Below, one piece after another: positions 23,801-34,151 of a stretch of DNA of 64,000 bases. The notes under the pieces were generated by a model that made no database searches, was not told the DNA's origin, and saw nothing but the letters and a program-made list of their open reading frames with translations. Both the position numbers and the translations under genes were made by a program. This DNA comes from Bolinopsis microptera (lineage: Eukaryota; Ctenophora; Tentaculata; Lobata; Bolinopsidae), in assembly GCF_026151205.1 (NCBI RefSeq), contig NC_087072.1, positions 23,947,603-24,011,602 of the forward strand, given 5' to 3'. Each line of letters starts with the position of its first letter. The first letter of the stretch is position 1.

Positions 23801-25809
23801 TTATATCGGCCTATGTCTGTCACGTGACATCGAACACGCGTGTAAGATTACTACGGAGTACTGAATCGCTCAATATTTCACAATCGACAGTTTATTATTG
23901 AGCTATATTAAAAGGTTACTGATAAGCTGCTCAGATGTTAAGCCCCCAACACCGTGAGAAACTTGCCCTCGTATATTATAATTGTGTTGCAATTAATGTA
24001 TAACAGTATCTTTTAATTTTATATCAGTACGATTAGTTTTGCAATCGCGCACCGAATGTGTTTTCAGTTGCTCTCAAAACAGTGCGAACTGCGATTAGTT
24101 TTCTAATCACACGACACACTCCCTAAAAAAAACCGACAAAAAACCGGTGCAATTACAAATTATGAAATATTTAAGTGGCCGTCAAATATGTGAAAAGTGG
24201 AATTACATTATGCAACTATTTTGGTTAGCGTACTTATTGCAGATGCACCAAATTTCTTTAGCAATTGATCGTCATTCGAATAAATACTGATCGCACAAAA
24301 CGCTAAAACTAATTACAAATTTCATACTCTGATAAATCCAGTAACCATGTTTGCAGAAATAAAACCAACTTAAGGGGGCATACACCAAAACAGTGGTTTG
24401 TGCCGTCCAGACCAAATGACCTCATAGGCAGTTCAGTGACCTTCTAGCGCACCGTTTCCACACCAAAAAAAATTATTTTGAGAATTCCCATTTTTGTAAT
24501 CGAGCATTTCCTGGTTAAGAGTGCAATTTTCGGAAAAAATTATTTTGTGGTTGAAACGCTATAAGTTAATCATTTCTTGCGGTATCGGGTTGAAATTTTG
24601 CTCGCCGTTTATTCACATCTATTTCAAGGTGTGTGTAAAATCTTGATATCGTATCTAAAAAGGCTGGTGTGTTATGAATTTTTAAAGTCAAAAAGCTAAA
24701 ATTGTCCTTTTCAGGCTTATTTTAACAAAAAGTCAGTCAGGGAAGATCGGATTTTTTGATGCTTGACATCAAATTGTTCTCTGAATTCTGGCGCAGTTTT
24801 TGATGCCCTCAAAAATGTTTTTACTCATTCACCTTCTGATCTATTGGACCTCAAAGCCAAACAACAAATTTAGGCACATTTTTCGTTTTTAATATTTACT
24901 GATTTTTCTAAAATTTTGATAGGAATGTGCTAGTGACTTTTTGAAGGGTGCAAAATAACCGCAACTAGCACATTTATATATGAGTTATGAACAACAAAAC
25001 ACCCTAAAATGCTTCGCTTTGAAGTTATGGGAGGAAATGTGATTTTTTGGCTTTGCAGATAAAAAATCACATTTCCTCCCATAACTTCAAAGGGAAGCAT
25101 TTTAGGGTGTTTTGTTGTTCATAACTCATATATAAATGTGCTAGTTGCGGTTATTTTGCACCCTTCAAAAAGTCACTAGCACATTCCTATCAAAATTTTA
25201 GAAAAATCAGTAAATATTAAAAACGAAAAATGTGCCTAAATTTGTTGTTTGGCTTTGAGGTCCAATAGATCAGAAGGTGAATGAGTAAAAACATTTTTGA
25301 GGGCATCAAAAACTGTGCCAGAATTCAGAGAACAATTTGATGTCAAGCATCAAAAAATCCGATCTTCCCTGACTGACTTTTTGTTAAAATAAGCCTGAAA
25401 AGGACAATTTTAGCTTTTTGACTTTAAAAATTCATAACACACCAGCCTTTTTAGATACGATATCAAGATTTTACACACACCTTGAAATAGATGTGAATAA
25501 ACGGCGAGCAAAATTTCAACCCGATACTGCAAGAAATGATTAACTTATAGCGTTTCAACCACAAAATAATTTTTTCCGAAAATTGCACTCTTAACCAGGA
25601 AATGCTCGATTACAAAAATGGGAATTCTCAAAATAATTTTTTTTGGTGTGGAAACGGTGCGCTAGAAGGTCACTGAACTGCCTATGAGGTCATTTGGTCT
25701 GGACAGATTTGGTGTATGCCCCCTTAATACTAATAGACATCAAATAAGACTCACCGAAAATGAAGCAGAAGAGGAGAAGGCTAATAAGTATAACAAGTTG
25801 AGACCACAT
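11749..25809 (-). CDS. laminin-like chain, N-terminal part (22 exons, 3' end not found)
   Basis: An extracellular matrix protein of the laminin family. Coding exons, 5' to 3': 25755-25809, 23274-23348, 21639-21704, 21231-21349, 20783-20962, 20500-20573, 19976-20126, 19493-19578, 19104-19219, 18694-18903, 18040-18434, 17666-17866, 17276-17448, 16654-16831, 16114-16280, 15851-15980, 15560-15655, 15212-15315, 14072-14149, 13568-13684, 13148-13230, 11749-11855. They total 2,961 nt (987 codons) and all phases match. Order: signal peptide 1-18; unrecognised region about 19-190; end of an LN domain up to about 250; laminin EGF repeats about 254-590; domain IV about 595-770; EGF repeats 785-987. Domain IV is present in laminin alpha and gamma chains and perlecan but not in beta chains. 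The number of EGF repeats before it is more than the gamma layout has, so chain identity stays open. Alpha-like or lineage-specific are both possible. The open frame continues past 11,749. Expression data would settle the joins; the one between exons 13 and 14 is the least certain. Confidence 0.85.
13003..13030. repeat. ATGAT pentamer microsatellite
   Basis: Five to six copies of the 5-base unit lie in the intron after laminin-like exon 21. Confidence 0.8.
13148..13230 (-). CDS. laminin-like exon 21: EGF repeat
   Basis: Phase 2 in, phase 1 out. It encodes CVEGTGGAFCERCSTDYW and then GRDCQ, the second half of one laminin EGF repeat. Donor C/GTGAGT, acceptor TTACAG. Confidence 0.85.
13568..13684 (-). 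CDS. laminin-like exon 20: EGF repeat
   Basis: Phase 2 in and out. It encodes CMKGYYGTPELGCRKCRC followed by PCDQQTGRCL, a textbook laminin EGF repeat. The acceptor TTATCAG sits directly against a 41-bp tandem array. Confidence 0.85.
13690..13914. repeat. 41-bp AT-rich minisatellite, about 5.5 copies
   Basis: The unit combines two related halves, GAGTAATTATCGATTAG and GAGTAATTATTAATTAGC. The array lies in the intron before laminin-like exon 20 and ends within about 6 bases of its 3' splice site. Confidence 0.9.
14072..14149 (-). CDS. laminin-like exon 19: EGF repeat
   Basis: Phase 2 in and out. It encodes SCMIDKEGEVRCSKC and CLPGVTGNLCDR, the middle of a laminin EGF repeat. Donor AG/GTAAAG, acceptor CCACAG. 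Confidence 0.85.
14680..14903. repeat. CCCGGT-rich irregular repeat
   Basis: About 220 bases rich in CCCGGTCAT and CCCGGT units with AT-rich spacers, inside the intron between laminin-like exons 18 and 19. Confidence 0.85.
15042..15193. mobile_element. dispersed repeat, copy A (about 152 bp)
   Basis: Nearly identical to 41556-41704. Shared landmarks are GTCCAAGTTACTGCGGAC at the start, GGGTGCCCATCATATTTTAC in the middle and GAAAAGTATTTAATAAAA at the end. There is no coding capacity. The class (SINE or MITE) cannot be told from two copies. It ends 18 bases from the donor side of laminin-like exon 18. Confidence 0.8.
15212..15315 (-). CDS. laminin-like exon 18: EGF repeat
   Basis: Phase 0 in, phase 2 out. 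It encodes GCSEGTTGPHCETCLPGYY then CSKCPCPRHG. The donor GG/GTCTGT is chosen because only this phase joins correctly to exon 19; a nearby TCT/GTATCT would break the frame. Confidence 0.8.
15560..15655 (-). CDS. laminin-like exon 17: EGF repeat
   Basis: Phase 0 in and out. It encodes NCIDGYFKSGKICQKCSC and CDDSGNCL, the EGF repeat that directly follows domain IV. Confidence 0.8.
15851..15980 (-). CDS. laminin-like exon 16: end of domain IV into EGF
   Basis: Phase 2 in, phase 0 out. It ends with PPSQFVEQCVCPFGYIGSSC, matching the usual transition out of laminin domain IV (VEQC.CP.GY.G..C). Donor GAG/GTAAAG. Confidence 0.85.
16114..16280 (-). CDS. laminin-like exon 15: domain IV
   Basis: Phase 0 in, phase 2 out. 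It contains SSFMDILVDLRAILISASF, which matches the conserved C-terminal helix of laminin domain IV (the family has REDFM..L..L..LLIRA.Y). Confidence 0.75.
16654..16831 (-). CDS. laminin-like exon 14: domain IV
   Basis: Phase 2 in, phase 0 out. It contains FFSAPPKFLGN and SYGGYLNFSYS, the signature of laminin domain IV (Y F.AP.KFLG....SYG..L.F). The acceptor is uncertain: CACGTCAG gives the phase used here, and an alternative TTCTAG acceptor upstream would add about 15 residues with a different donor in exon 13. Confidence 0.7.
17276..17448 (-). CDS. laminin-like exon 13: EGF end and start of domain IV
   Basis: Phase 0 in, phase 2 out by the preferred model. It encodes QCDGCKAGHF, ETGCLPCFCS and then DYTADG, the typical laminin EGF into domain IV junction. 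The donor GG/GTTGGT is preferred on phase; TTG/GTCATT is the alternative. Confidence 0.75.
17666..17866 (-). CDS. laminin-like exon 12: EGF repeats
   Basis: Phase 0 in and out, 67 codons. It encodes CKCSPHSSCDRSTGACSC, GYVGPSCDSC and NCSCNHFGTKAGCVNCQC, one full and one partial laminin EGF repeat. Confidence 0.85.
18040..18434 (-). CDS. laminin-like exon 11: EGF repeats
   Basis: The largest exon of the gene (395 nt), phase 1 in, phase 0 out. It encodes CFCREGWTGRRCDVC, CECSVLGSVSETCDQ, ECECRVGYRGRTCGQC and VRCETCLDGFYL. The last repeat is shortened: only one cysteine separates FPKC from RAGVRC. The donor TTG/GTTTGT is unusual but is the one that keeps phase. Large open frames on the other strand here are shadows. 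Confidence 0.85.
18694..18903 (-). CDS. laminin-like exon 10: second EGF repeat
   Basis: Phase 1 in and out. It encodes CLCYGKASSCHYERS, VCDGCTGDSAGINCETC and FYRPANLTAWAPFPC, the second laminin EGF repeat after the LN domain. Confidence 0.9.
   Translation of the reverse strand, partial: SVCVTARRVPVTTSGVSRPNTGPTSRRHNEEEGVSVMGAPETQPASTVRPVNLASTGLPTSLPGLPFPA
19104..19219 (-). CDS. laminin-like exon 9: first EGF repeat
   Basis: Phase 2 in, phase 1 out. It encodes YHCTCQGNTCGSSCESCCP then YNAYPWEPA, the classic first laminin EGF repeat (C.P.YN..PW..A). Confidence 0.9.
19261..19302. repeat. perfect 20-bp inverted repeat (hairpin)
   Basis: Arms of 20 bases (ctacttgtagttagcttata and its complement) are separated by two bases, in the intron between laminin-like exons 8 and 9, about 40 bases from the exon 9 acceptor. 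Confidence 0.9.
19493..19578 (-). CDS. laminin-like exon 8: LN end and EGF 1 start
   Basis: Phase 0 in, phase 2 out. It encodes TVYGINNLKLFGRCICNGHG then SEC. The GRC.CNGH..EC motif is the diagnostic junction between the LN domain and the first EGF repeat in laminins and netrins. Confidence 0.9.
19976..20126 (-). CDS. laminin-like exon 7: C-terminal half of LN
   Basis: Phase 2 in, phase 0 out. It encodes SQWVNTRALEIVLLPVSGG, which fits the strand of LN domains ending in .I.L.RL or similar just before the EGF rod. The rest is divergent. Confidence 0.75.
20500..20573 (-). CDS. laminin-like exon 6: N-terminal region
   Basis: Phase 0 in, phase 2 out, with a strong acceptor (ATTTATTTCAG). It encodes EFEVHQMELNLMTQNHKYHF. 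No motif recognised; placed by phase and position. Confidence 0.65.
20783..20962 (-). CDS. laminin-like exon 5: N-terminal region
   Basis: Phase 0 in and out, 60 codons. It contains LLRIKVKVQCSGRDC and GHFITLPLFGRTHVIITII. The alternating hydrophobic pattern suggests beta strands, as in LN domains, but the usual LN signatures are absent. Confidence 0.65.
21175..21226. repeat. 15-bp repeat, three copies
   Basis: Units like GTGTTAGTGATGCAC lie within 5 to 56 bases downstream of the donor of laminin-like exon 4. Confidence 0.8.
21231..21349 (-). CDS. laminin-like exon 4: N-terminal region
   Basis: Phase 1 in, phase 0 out. It encodes KVTFPDFMLNPDSWEMGSRV. Acceptor CCTGAAG with a second AG two bases on; only the first keeps phase. 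No domain recognised. Confidence 0.6.
21639..21704 (-). CDS. laminin-like exon 3: N-terminal region
   Basis: Phase 1 in and out, 66 nt. It encodes SFVSWEEVENARTLIDNP. Strong sites on both sides (ATTGCAG and G/GTAAGT). No domain recognised. Confidence 0.65.
21805..22319. mobile_element. MITE-like element with TA duplication
   Basis: Terminal inverted repeats begin TCACAGTGCTGGCAAGCACG on the left and end with its complement on the right. TA lies on both outer edges, as for Tc1/mariner-type insertion. The 515-bp interior has no transposase. It sits in the intron between laminin-like exons 2 and 3. Confidence 0.8.
23145..23220. repeat. GTGCAC-rich repeat
   Basis: Irregular copies of CAGTGCACACTACA with many self-complementary GTGCAC sites, about 50 bases downstream of laminin-like exon 2. 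Confidence 0.75.
23274..23348 (-). CDS. laminin-like exon 2: N-terminal region
   Basis: Phase 1 in and out, 75 nt. It encodes LAVPENDLVDPWEIFNRLSS. Clear acceptor CTGTCAG and donor G/GTGAGC. No domain recognised. Confidence 0.65.
24374..25723. mobile_element. 1.35-kb near-perfect palindrome flanked by TTAA
   Basis: The left and right halves are complements of each other almost base for base, with a centre near 25,048 and a spacer of about 12 bases; I saw only a few mismatches. The ends read GGGGGCATACACCAAA and its complement, and TTAA is present on both sides (24370-24373 and 25724-25727), the target duplication of piggyBac-type elements. There is no transposase. It lies in the first intron of the laminin-like gene. 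Confidence 0.9.
25755..25809 (-). CDS. laminin-like exon 1: start codon and signal peptide
   Basis: The ATG at 25,809-25,807 opens a signal peptide, MWSQLVILISLLLFCFIF, then a donor G/GTGAGT in phase 1 that fits exon 2. Only the coding part is given; the 5' untranslated part continues upstream for an unknown length. Confidence 0.75.
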
Positions 25810-28800
25810 GTTTGCCTACGGCTGCCACTGTCCGGTCATGTTGAACTGGGACGTCTCGCTGGCTCTACAGCAATCCTTCCAGCAGAGCATACAATCCCGC
25901 ACTCTCAGTGTAGCTACAAAACTGCTTTTTCTTCAGGAGGTCGAATTCCCGCTTTGAAACAGAGGTTTTGCTAGTGGATGAGAGGAATATTTATATATGA
26001 ATTGTTTATAGATAATTTGTATCACTTAAGATAATCATCATACGGAAAAGTGAGAACCATGTCGACGTTGTGAAGGGTATAATTGTTGTTGACTATAAGT
26101 GTATTTGAGTTGACGTGACAAAGAAGCGTACTCAAGCGATATATATATAAATTGTAGTTGTACGTTCGTGTTTTTCGATGGAACTGGTAGTCACAGTTTA
26201 CCAAGACATGGATCATTTAAAAATAGAAATAGCCACAAAAATGTTTAATCTGACAGATTGAACGATGCCATCGATTCGGAGAAACTATAAATATACTACA
26301 GTTGTTGATCCCGTGACCGAATGTTTTGGCAAATATCTGATAGTTTCGACCATGGAAAATGAAATACTGTATAATCAATAGTTCTTACGGCACTTTTAGC
26401 AAATTGAGACGGGTTTAAAGCAATTTCCGATATCTGGAGCTGTAAATCCAAATAATGGGAGTCCCACAAACATTAATAACATATCACACACTGCACCACA
26501 TTTAATCACTTTAAAAGTTTAAAGTAATAGGGAATACTTTGTTTTTCTGACATTGTCATGTTTCACTGGTGCAGCAGTTTTATCTTCATAGAAAACCAAA
26601 TAATACTTTAGACATAATTGTAAGTCAACGCGTATAATATTGTTAATATACAGCACATCCAGCTTACAGTGACAATTACTACGATAACAAATGTTATCTT
26701 AATCTATATATCGTCATGAATTATACAAATGTGTTCACGCCGAGCTACGGTAAAATGTTTGCAATAACCGTAGCATAACGAACCAAAGCATAACAATATT
26801 AACAATCATTTTTCGAAGCTCAACTTTATTCTCGAAAATTCTCAGCGCTGAGTCTAAAGTGTGCTGGGAGTGGGAGGATCAATATTCCAGGCAGAAGACT
26901 TCACTTGAATCATGGTATTAATATTTTTCGAGTAAAAATCCGATAATGGAGCCCGCCCTGAAGTTAAGATTACTGCAGTTTAACAAATGGCAAACTTATA
27001 ACCAACCAAAGCCAATGCATACTGCACAAATGGAGTGGAGTTCTAAATTTAGCTCAGAATACAATTCATTTAATTCCTGCGGACCTTCTCTTGGCCACCC
27101 AACCTGTAACAATTTGAAACATCTCGGAATCTGCATGAAAGTTCGACTAGGGTGGTCTATGATTTAATACATACAATCCACGACTCCCACCACGCCTTCA
27201 AATACCGAATCCCTAAATTTAGAATGCTTCATGCTTGAGTTGTGGAATTCAAGGAACCACAGGAATTCTCCGAGTCAAAGGCAAGTACATAAATCGATAC
27301 AATTGTGAATGGTCAGATTTGGTCACTTCATCGGCAGGTGCTGTCTCACGTTTCACTGGAAGAGCAGCGTTTTGATAGACCTGTTTTAGACGAGGATATG
27401 CACATGACACATATATTATGTATCGTAATGTACAATTTTATGTAACTCATAACGGCGATAAAATCGAAAATAAATTCACTTTATTTCATAAAGACCTGTC
27501 TACAGAAGCTAAAGGTTTGATTTTGTACGTGGCAGATCGAGGGATAGCATGTGGCACTCACTACATACACATGTTGTGAGCGGAGTGCCACTAAGTAACA
27601 AGTCAACAAAATGATAGAGAGGGGAAATATCAGCTACGGGTTGATCTACAGAGTAAGTCTTAGAGTTGGTAGTTGGTTCCGACTTCCGATGACTCATCAT
27701 CTTCAGGAAGATGGATTAGTCATAAATCGCGATTCATGATCTACAGGATATGTAACAAGTTGCTGGAGAAAAAGGCACCGCAGCCAATCTATTGAAGTCG
27801 CTAATTATGACGATGACATGTAAGATCTACAGTAATGATTAGGCAGAGCCTGAAAGTTGAAACCCTGAATTTTACGGAATGAGCCAATGTATATAGCTAT
27901 ATATAAGCCCATCTAGAATCTGGAGTCAGGACGATTACAAACCTAGCTAAACCATCGTTCTTATCCGACATTAGATGCTTCTTCAATGAAAGCAGTTTAA
28001 TACTTATAACTAGAAACACTTTTTACTTCAAAGAACTATGTACAGAGCACTGTGGAACTAAGTGAAAGTCCGCTGGGAAGGAAGTGCTCAAAGTACACAA
28101 AGAGGGCGGCATCAGTCCCGAACAAGCAATATTTGTGACGTACAACTCTTATATATATACTCTTATATAGTGTATACACGACGTATCCTGGTATAGTACA
28201 CGTCGAGATATCGTAACTTATAATATCATCGCAAGCTGTAAACCACCACAATTAACGTTAAATCAGCTCCACTGCAAAGGTTTTCTAGTTAAAGTTTTCA
28301 GAACTGTGACATTGCATTGTCTGTTGACAGCTATCTCACTGTATGACACCGAAAATACGTCTCCATAGTTCTGTTGCAGTGATGTACCAATGTTGCTTTA
28401 TATTAGTTCACGGTTAAACAGCTTCTGCATAGACTTGTAACTAAGCACGAGTTGAGCTGAAATCGAAATGTAATAAAACATTTTGTTCATCTGGTGATGA
28501 CGTGGTTGCAGTGTATGTATATTATATAGAAATCATGAATAATTTAGGGATCGGTCCAACAATTATATTTCGACCATGCCTGAAGCTCTTTTCGAAATTG
28601 GTTAAAGCTAACAAATCAATTGCAGATAGAACAGCTTATATACAATTACAAATACAACTAAACATATAATGTGTTAGACTTGGAGGCATAAACATCATTA
28701 AGTAAATTGCCCTTCTTTGAGTCGTACCAGATCAGGCAGAGGAAACTGAACAATAAAGAAAGTTTATCTTAGCTATATCAGGGAGCATTCACATATCGTT

Positions 28801-31800
28801 TTCTTTCGACTATTCAAACTGTTAAAATAAAAGTGGAAAGAAAACTCGCGTTTGCTTTCAAATAAATGGCGAACATTTCATTAAGTTTGAAGACAAAAAA
28901 TAACGTGACCCAAAGTATCAGCCCTAAAGAGCATAGGCCAAAGACTAAAGAGCTGGCGACCTAGAGGCTAATCACAAGCTCAGCGATCATTAGTGCTTTA
29001 GAGGGTTTGTATCAAAATGAGAAGCTTGATGTGGCCTTGTGGACCTCCCCTGTGCATGTCTTAAATTTAGCAACCACAACTTTAGCCAGTGCATGGTCTG
29101 ATACGCCTTTTGGAATCTGATCTATAAGTCTTGTGACTGCATGAAGTCGAGCAACGCAGACATCAGAAGGCATGCTATGATCAGGGTATCGTGATTTTAC
29201 TGATACTGATAATACGTTCAGTGTCCACTCATCCACATTCCACTGTCGTCTGTCTAGAATGAATTATAAATAATGCCTTATTACACGCCCAATTTGATCC
29301 AGCAGTGGTCAACTGTCAACTGTATTATGCATGTTTCTGAATCCTTAACCGCGAAACTAAACCTCAAATTGAAATTCCAAAATCATACTTTGGTAAGTTC
29401 TTAATGGTCCAGTTTATATGCATCCTGCATATATTATAATTCTCGATCCAGAATTTCTGATGGAGAATTTCCGTCCTCTTGCATTGGCACACTGAACATC
29501 AAACTTCTACATAATAACATTTTACCAACACAGTTTTACCCATGAGTCTTCGGCACCAATTCTACTCAGTCTATGATTCTTTATCCGTTGATTCTTCGGC
29601 GATAAGATGGACGAATAATTGATGTGGAATAAGTGTACAAAACTATGATAATATGATGCACGAAGCTAGTCTTTTCATGACTTAATTATTAAATAATTCG
29701 AATTAATAGACCTCAGAATGTTGAGCGATTAATGCATTAACATAAAATTAAGACCAAATAATTAAAGCTCAATAATCAACCTCCAAGCAATTGTATAACT
29801 GAACGAACCTATTCAAAATCTTCCAATTATCAGAAGTAAAGGTATCAACGTAACTAACAAAACTATATAAACCTTACACTGCAGTTATTCGACGAACAGA
29901 AGAAATCGCAATTTTCAGAAATTCAGCACAAGCTACTGCCGATTAGTAGGGTTCTACTACTAGATATTTGACGAGCCAGACGTGCGAGAGAATGTTCTGG
30001 AATGTCTAGCATTACTGTCTCAATGTTGACACATCCCTTAATTTATCAGACATAAGGGCAGACATAACATAATTTCAATTTCTTGTCTAAATTGGAGAAC
30101 AGTAAAAGAGAACGTACTGGATCGCTAGCCACATTAACACATGCTCGAGAGACGACAGACTCTAGTATTTGAGTGTTTACAGTTTCTTGCGAGGTAATAT
30201 TAAATCTTAACAGTATACTTCTTTTAGACAGGCTCAGTAAGAGTAATTACAGTATTTATACACCCCCGCCATTTCACATTCTGTTCACTCTATGCAGCTG
30301 ATTGCAGCTCCACTTGTACTCTTGCTATATGTCTACCGTCTAGTCTAACGAATGTCTTCTCTTAAAACCGAGTCTTCTCTAAAAACCGGTGTTAGTGAGA
30401 ATGTTCAGCGCAAAATCTGCGTGCACTTTTGTAACGACTTGAGGCGTTTATGGTTGTCACAAAAACGAGCAAAAATTGATTGAAGAAAGGGCATCTAGAC
30501 CCACAGCTGTCGGCCCTCGTCAACATTTTTCTCGCTATAAACGGTGTCGGCAGAAACAAATGAAGTTTGATCAGCATATTCTGTAAAATACGATCATGCA
30601 CCTAACTAATTATGTACATTGTTGTACACAAGAGCTATAAGACGCTAGGCTTTAACTAAAATCCAGGCTATAGGTAGTATCTGCACTTTAGAGAGTCGGT
30701 TAGTGACAGACGAGGGGAGTGTCCCAATATGCTCTGTGAAAGTGTTCAGTACAACAACCAGAAATCTTGACTAATAATTATGCAATTAGTCCGTGAGGAA
30801 AACGGAAACAGTCCACTAATTATGTGGCACGGAATCAAATGAGAGGCGGAATGCAGGAAAGATAAGAAAGGTGGGACGGGGACGGAGGTGTACTTGTGGT
30901 CCCGTAAGAGAAAGGTAGGTGGTCATGTTCGATAGAAGAACCACGACTGAAGAACGACACCAAAATAGTGAAAATATGCACAATATCTCAAATTTTGCAA
31001 GCAGCTCCACATGTCCAGTATGAGAAGGCGATACATTTTTAAACAGCGTTTAAATTACTCCAACTGTGCTCCTGTAATAGACCTGCGGTGGCCGGTTCTA
31101 ACAAAACAACACGTGTCATACCACGTGACTACATTGTCAGATGAAATGATCAGACGAAATAGTTTGCACCGTCTCAATTACTCCCCTCCTCCATGGCAAG
31201 TACTTAAAGTGCACGAGTTTGAACCATTAGAAAGGAATGTAGCAATAAGAACTACTAACTGATCAAAAAAGTAAAATCTGCATCTGCTTGATATGTATAG
31301 CCGGTGTTGATACTGTACGGAGAAAGTGATCGTGCAGTGTAGTGCTACCTTAATATGTTGAATAACTTGATGTTACGATATTACGCTACAAAATAATCAA
31401 ACACCTCTAGCAATCCACCATACCAATACACTAATACAAGGCAGCGTACGTCAGTTCCAAACTTTTATTTTTAAAATCGATCTTCGTTCCATGAGTATAA
31501 TAAATTATTGGGAATTCAAACATAACAAATGCAAACTATGAAACTGTGGTACCGCATACCCGTATGTTTATTGAAGCCCATACTGGAATAATTGACACTG
31601 ATATTGACATTGATATTGATATTGATATCTAAACTAATTTATACTGATACGGATTATTGATAATGATTAATCCCAATTAATAGTGATATTGATATTGTCA
31701 GTTAACTTCGCCCTTAATTCTCCCAGCCACAAGGAGACACAAACCCAACAATCACAAGAACCGTCAGAACCGTCAGATCAGGTACGGCAAACTTGGGCCC

Positions 31801-34151
31801 AGAACTACGGGAACAACCACCTATTCATGATTTATCCGCCCCGGATTAAAATACAGTTCCAGGCGGACCACATTAGTCCCACCTTAGGAACCTACCCCGA
31901 CCCATCCTTAGGTTCACATCAGAACAAAAGTAAAACTAGCTCATAACAAAACTAGCTCCGCCCCCTCACCAGGCACAAGATATATGGGTCCTGATCATCA
32001 CTCTCATAAACCTATCTCTGTTTCTGTACTGCAACAATGGTCAATCTATAATATCTCTTTAATAAGCATCACACATCTGGTCCCCTCCCTCCTGGGGGCG
32101 AGTTTAATGCAATACCAGGGAAGCCTGATCTATGGTTGAAGATGGATAACTCCTCTCATTACGGAGATACCAGAGATTCCTAATGGGATTTGAGAGCGGA
32201 TGATTTGATTGGAATGTCTAGACAATTTATTGTACATTTGGCAGAAGATTATAGGGTAAAGGGTTCTTGAATTGCAAGTGGTAGCTGGTTGAGTAGGTAA
32301 AATACCACATGCACTTGAGAAATAGGTATTTTCTAGAGCTAGTTATCATCAGTAAGCTGCAGGGTACGGGTTAAGCTTGAAATTGGTAGATGTTTCCAGA
32401 GAATCAGTGATTACGATAGATGCAGGTAACATGAGGCCAAACTTTTCGTATTCTAATTACGTAGACGCAATTAAATAATGTTATTTGGGAGGAGGGCCGA
32501 ATGTTTTTCTCTACTAGTGATACTGCAGGTTACTGGGTATTAAGTACTCCAGTGTTACTCATGACGTGATATAGGTCATCATGTTTGCAGTATCAAATCA
32601 CAAATGAAAAAAGTAGTAAAGCGACTGTAAGTAAAACGTTACGCTGATGTCTGAAAAATAAAAGAAAGACTAAAGCGACTGCAGCTTAAATTGATAATGC
32701 GACCTTGAATTGAAGATCCAATAGAATTTGACCTCAAGAGATTTAACCTCGAGAAATTAACCTCAATATTTGAGAAGATAGCAAGCATCATCTTTAAAAT
32801 TAAAAACAAACGCTCGATAGATATACTTATAGATCTGTATTTCAGATAAATGCTATCAAATATATCGTGATCTCGACAAATCTATATCTTGATACAGATA
32901 GCTACCAATAACGTGTGAAGTGCAACATTGTATCGGGGATTGCTTGCTAACGCCTCGCTGGACCACAAGTGCCGGACTCTCCGTATCTCATCGTCTTAAT
33001 GAGAATTGTTGGACACTGACTCACGTGACCGGGAGCAGTGGGGCACGTGACCCAGCAATAGCTCACGTGTCCACCAAATCTGGACCTGTGGAGCATTGTG
33101 ACATGTCCACTGCTTTCAGTCCACAATCCTTTGACGCTTTGTAATAATTACTACTATATCTTCAAGCTCGATTAAATTGAATGATCCGCGAACTTCACTG
33201 GACAATGAAGGAGATGTGATGGGCGATCATCACAACCGTACACAATCATCAAACTAATAACACAGTACTACTACTGATCAGGCAATCCCCCGCCACATAA
33301 CGAAACCTAGTACTCCTCTCGTAACAACACCTAACAAGATGACGGGAAGGAGAACTATACACAAGGGTGCAATGGCGTGTTTGAATGATGATGTCAAGAC
33401 CGATTTGAGCTGCAGGCTGGGTGGACCACTCCTAGATGGTGGCTATACCCACTAGACGGGGGTAGACGAAGAGCACGGGGTGGTAGCAAATGACCGGGGC
33501 CAGGAGCCGGCTCTGCTACACTACACAGCACCAGACAGTTAGGAACCTGCGCTGATCCTGCCGAATATTTAGATTGGTAAAAACACTTGTTTTAATGCGA
33601 TTAGAGTGGAACTAACTACTGTAGAGCCGTGTAACAAGACACCAGGGTCCCGACCGTGCTGCCTGGCGTTCCTCCTAAAATACAGGGTATAACTTAAATC
33701 AATAGAAATGCCCCACTTTTGCCACAATAATATCCTAATTAACCCTGTGGCGTAAGAAGCGTGGGTATTAATTTCGACAAGCATTGAATTTTAAACGGAG
33801 TGTTGCGGCTTTATAGGGGACATATCAAAATATTGCGTACTGTTGTGTCCTGAAACCTGATATAGATCAATTTTGAAAATCCAATCTCTCCAATTGGAAT
33901 AAGAAAAGAAATAATACCCCACATCTAAAATGAGCGATGTTTGCAAAATATATACAACTACAAACCATTATTTCAGCAAATTATCATAGATCACGTTTAA
34001 AAGTTACATTTAGCATTTTGCATTGACATGCGAAAATTGTGATCAAAGCAGAAAACGAAAATAAAAGTTTGATATAAAGCCAAAACAATCAGGTTGCGTA
34101 TCAAAGCAATTATAAAAAGATGAAAATCTCAAAATCTGTTTTCCGGGAGAC
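25810..34151. other. intergenic stretch between the two large genes
   Basis: This 8.3-kb stretch lies between the start of the laminin-like gene and the stop codon of the Ig gene, both on the minus strand. It should hold the laminin-like promoter on the left and the Ig gene 3' untranslated region on the right. I see no domain-bearing open frame and no RNA gene. A short (GATATT)n tract lies near 31.60-31.63 kb. Confidence 0.6.
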
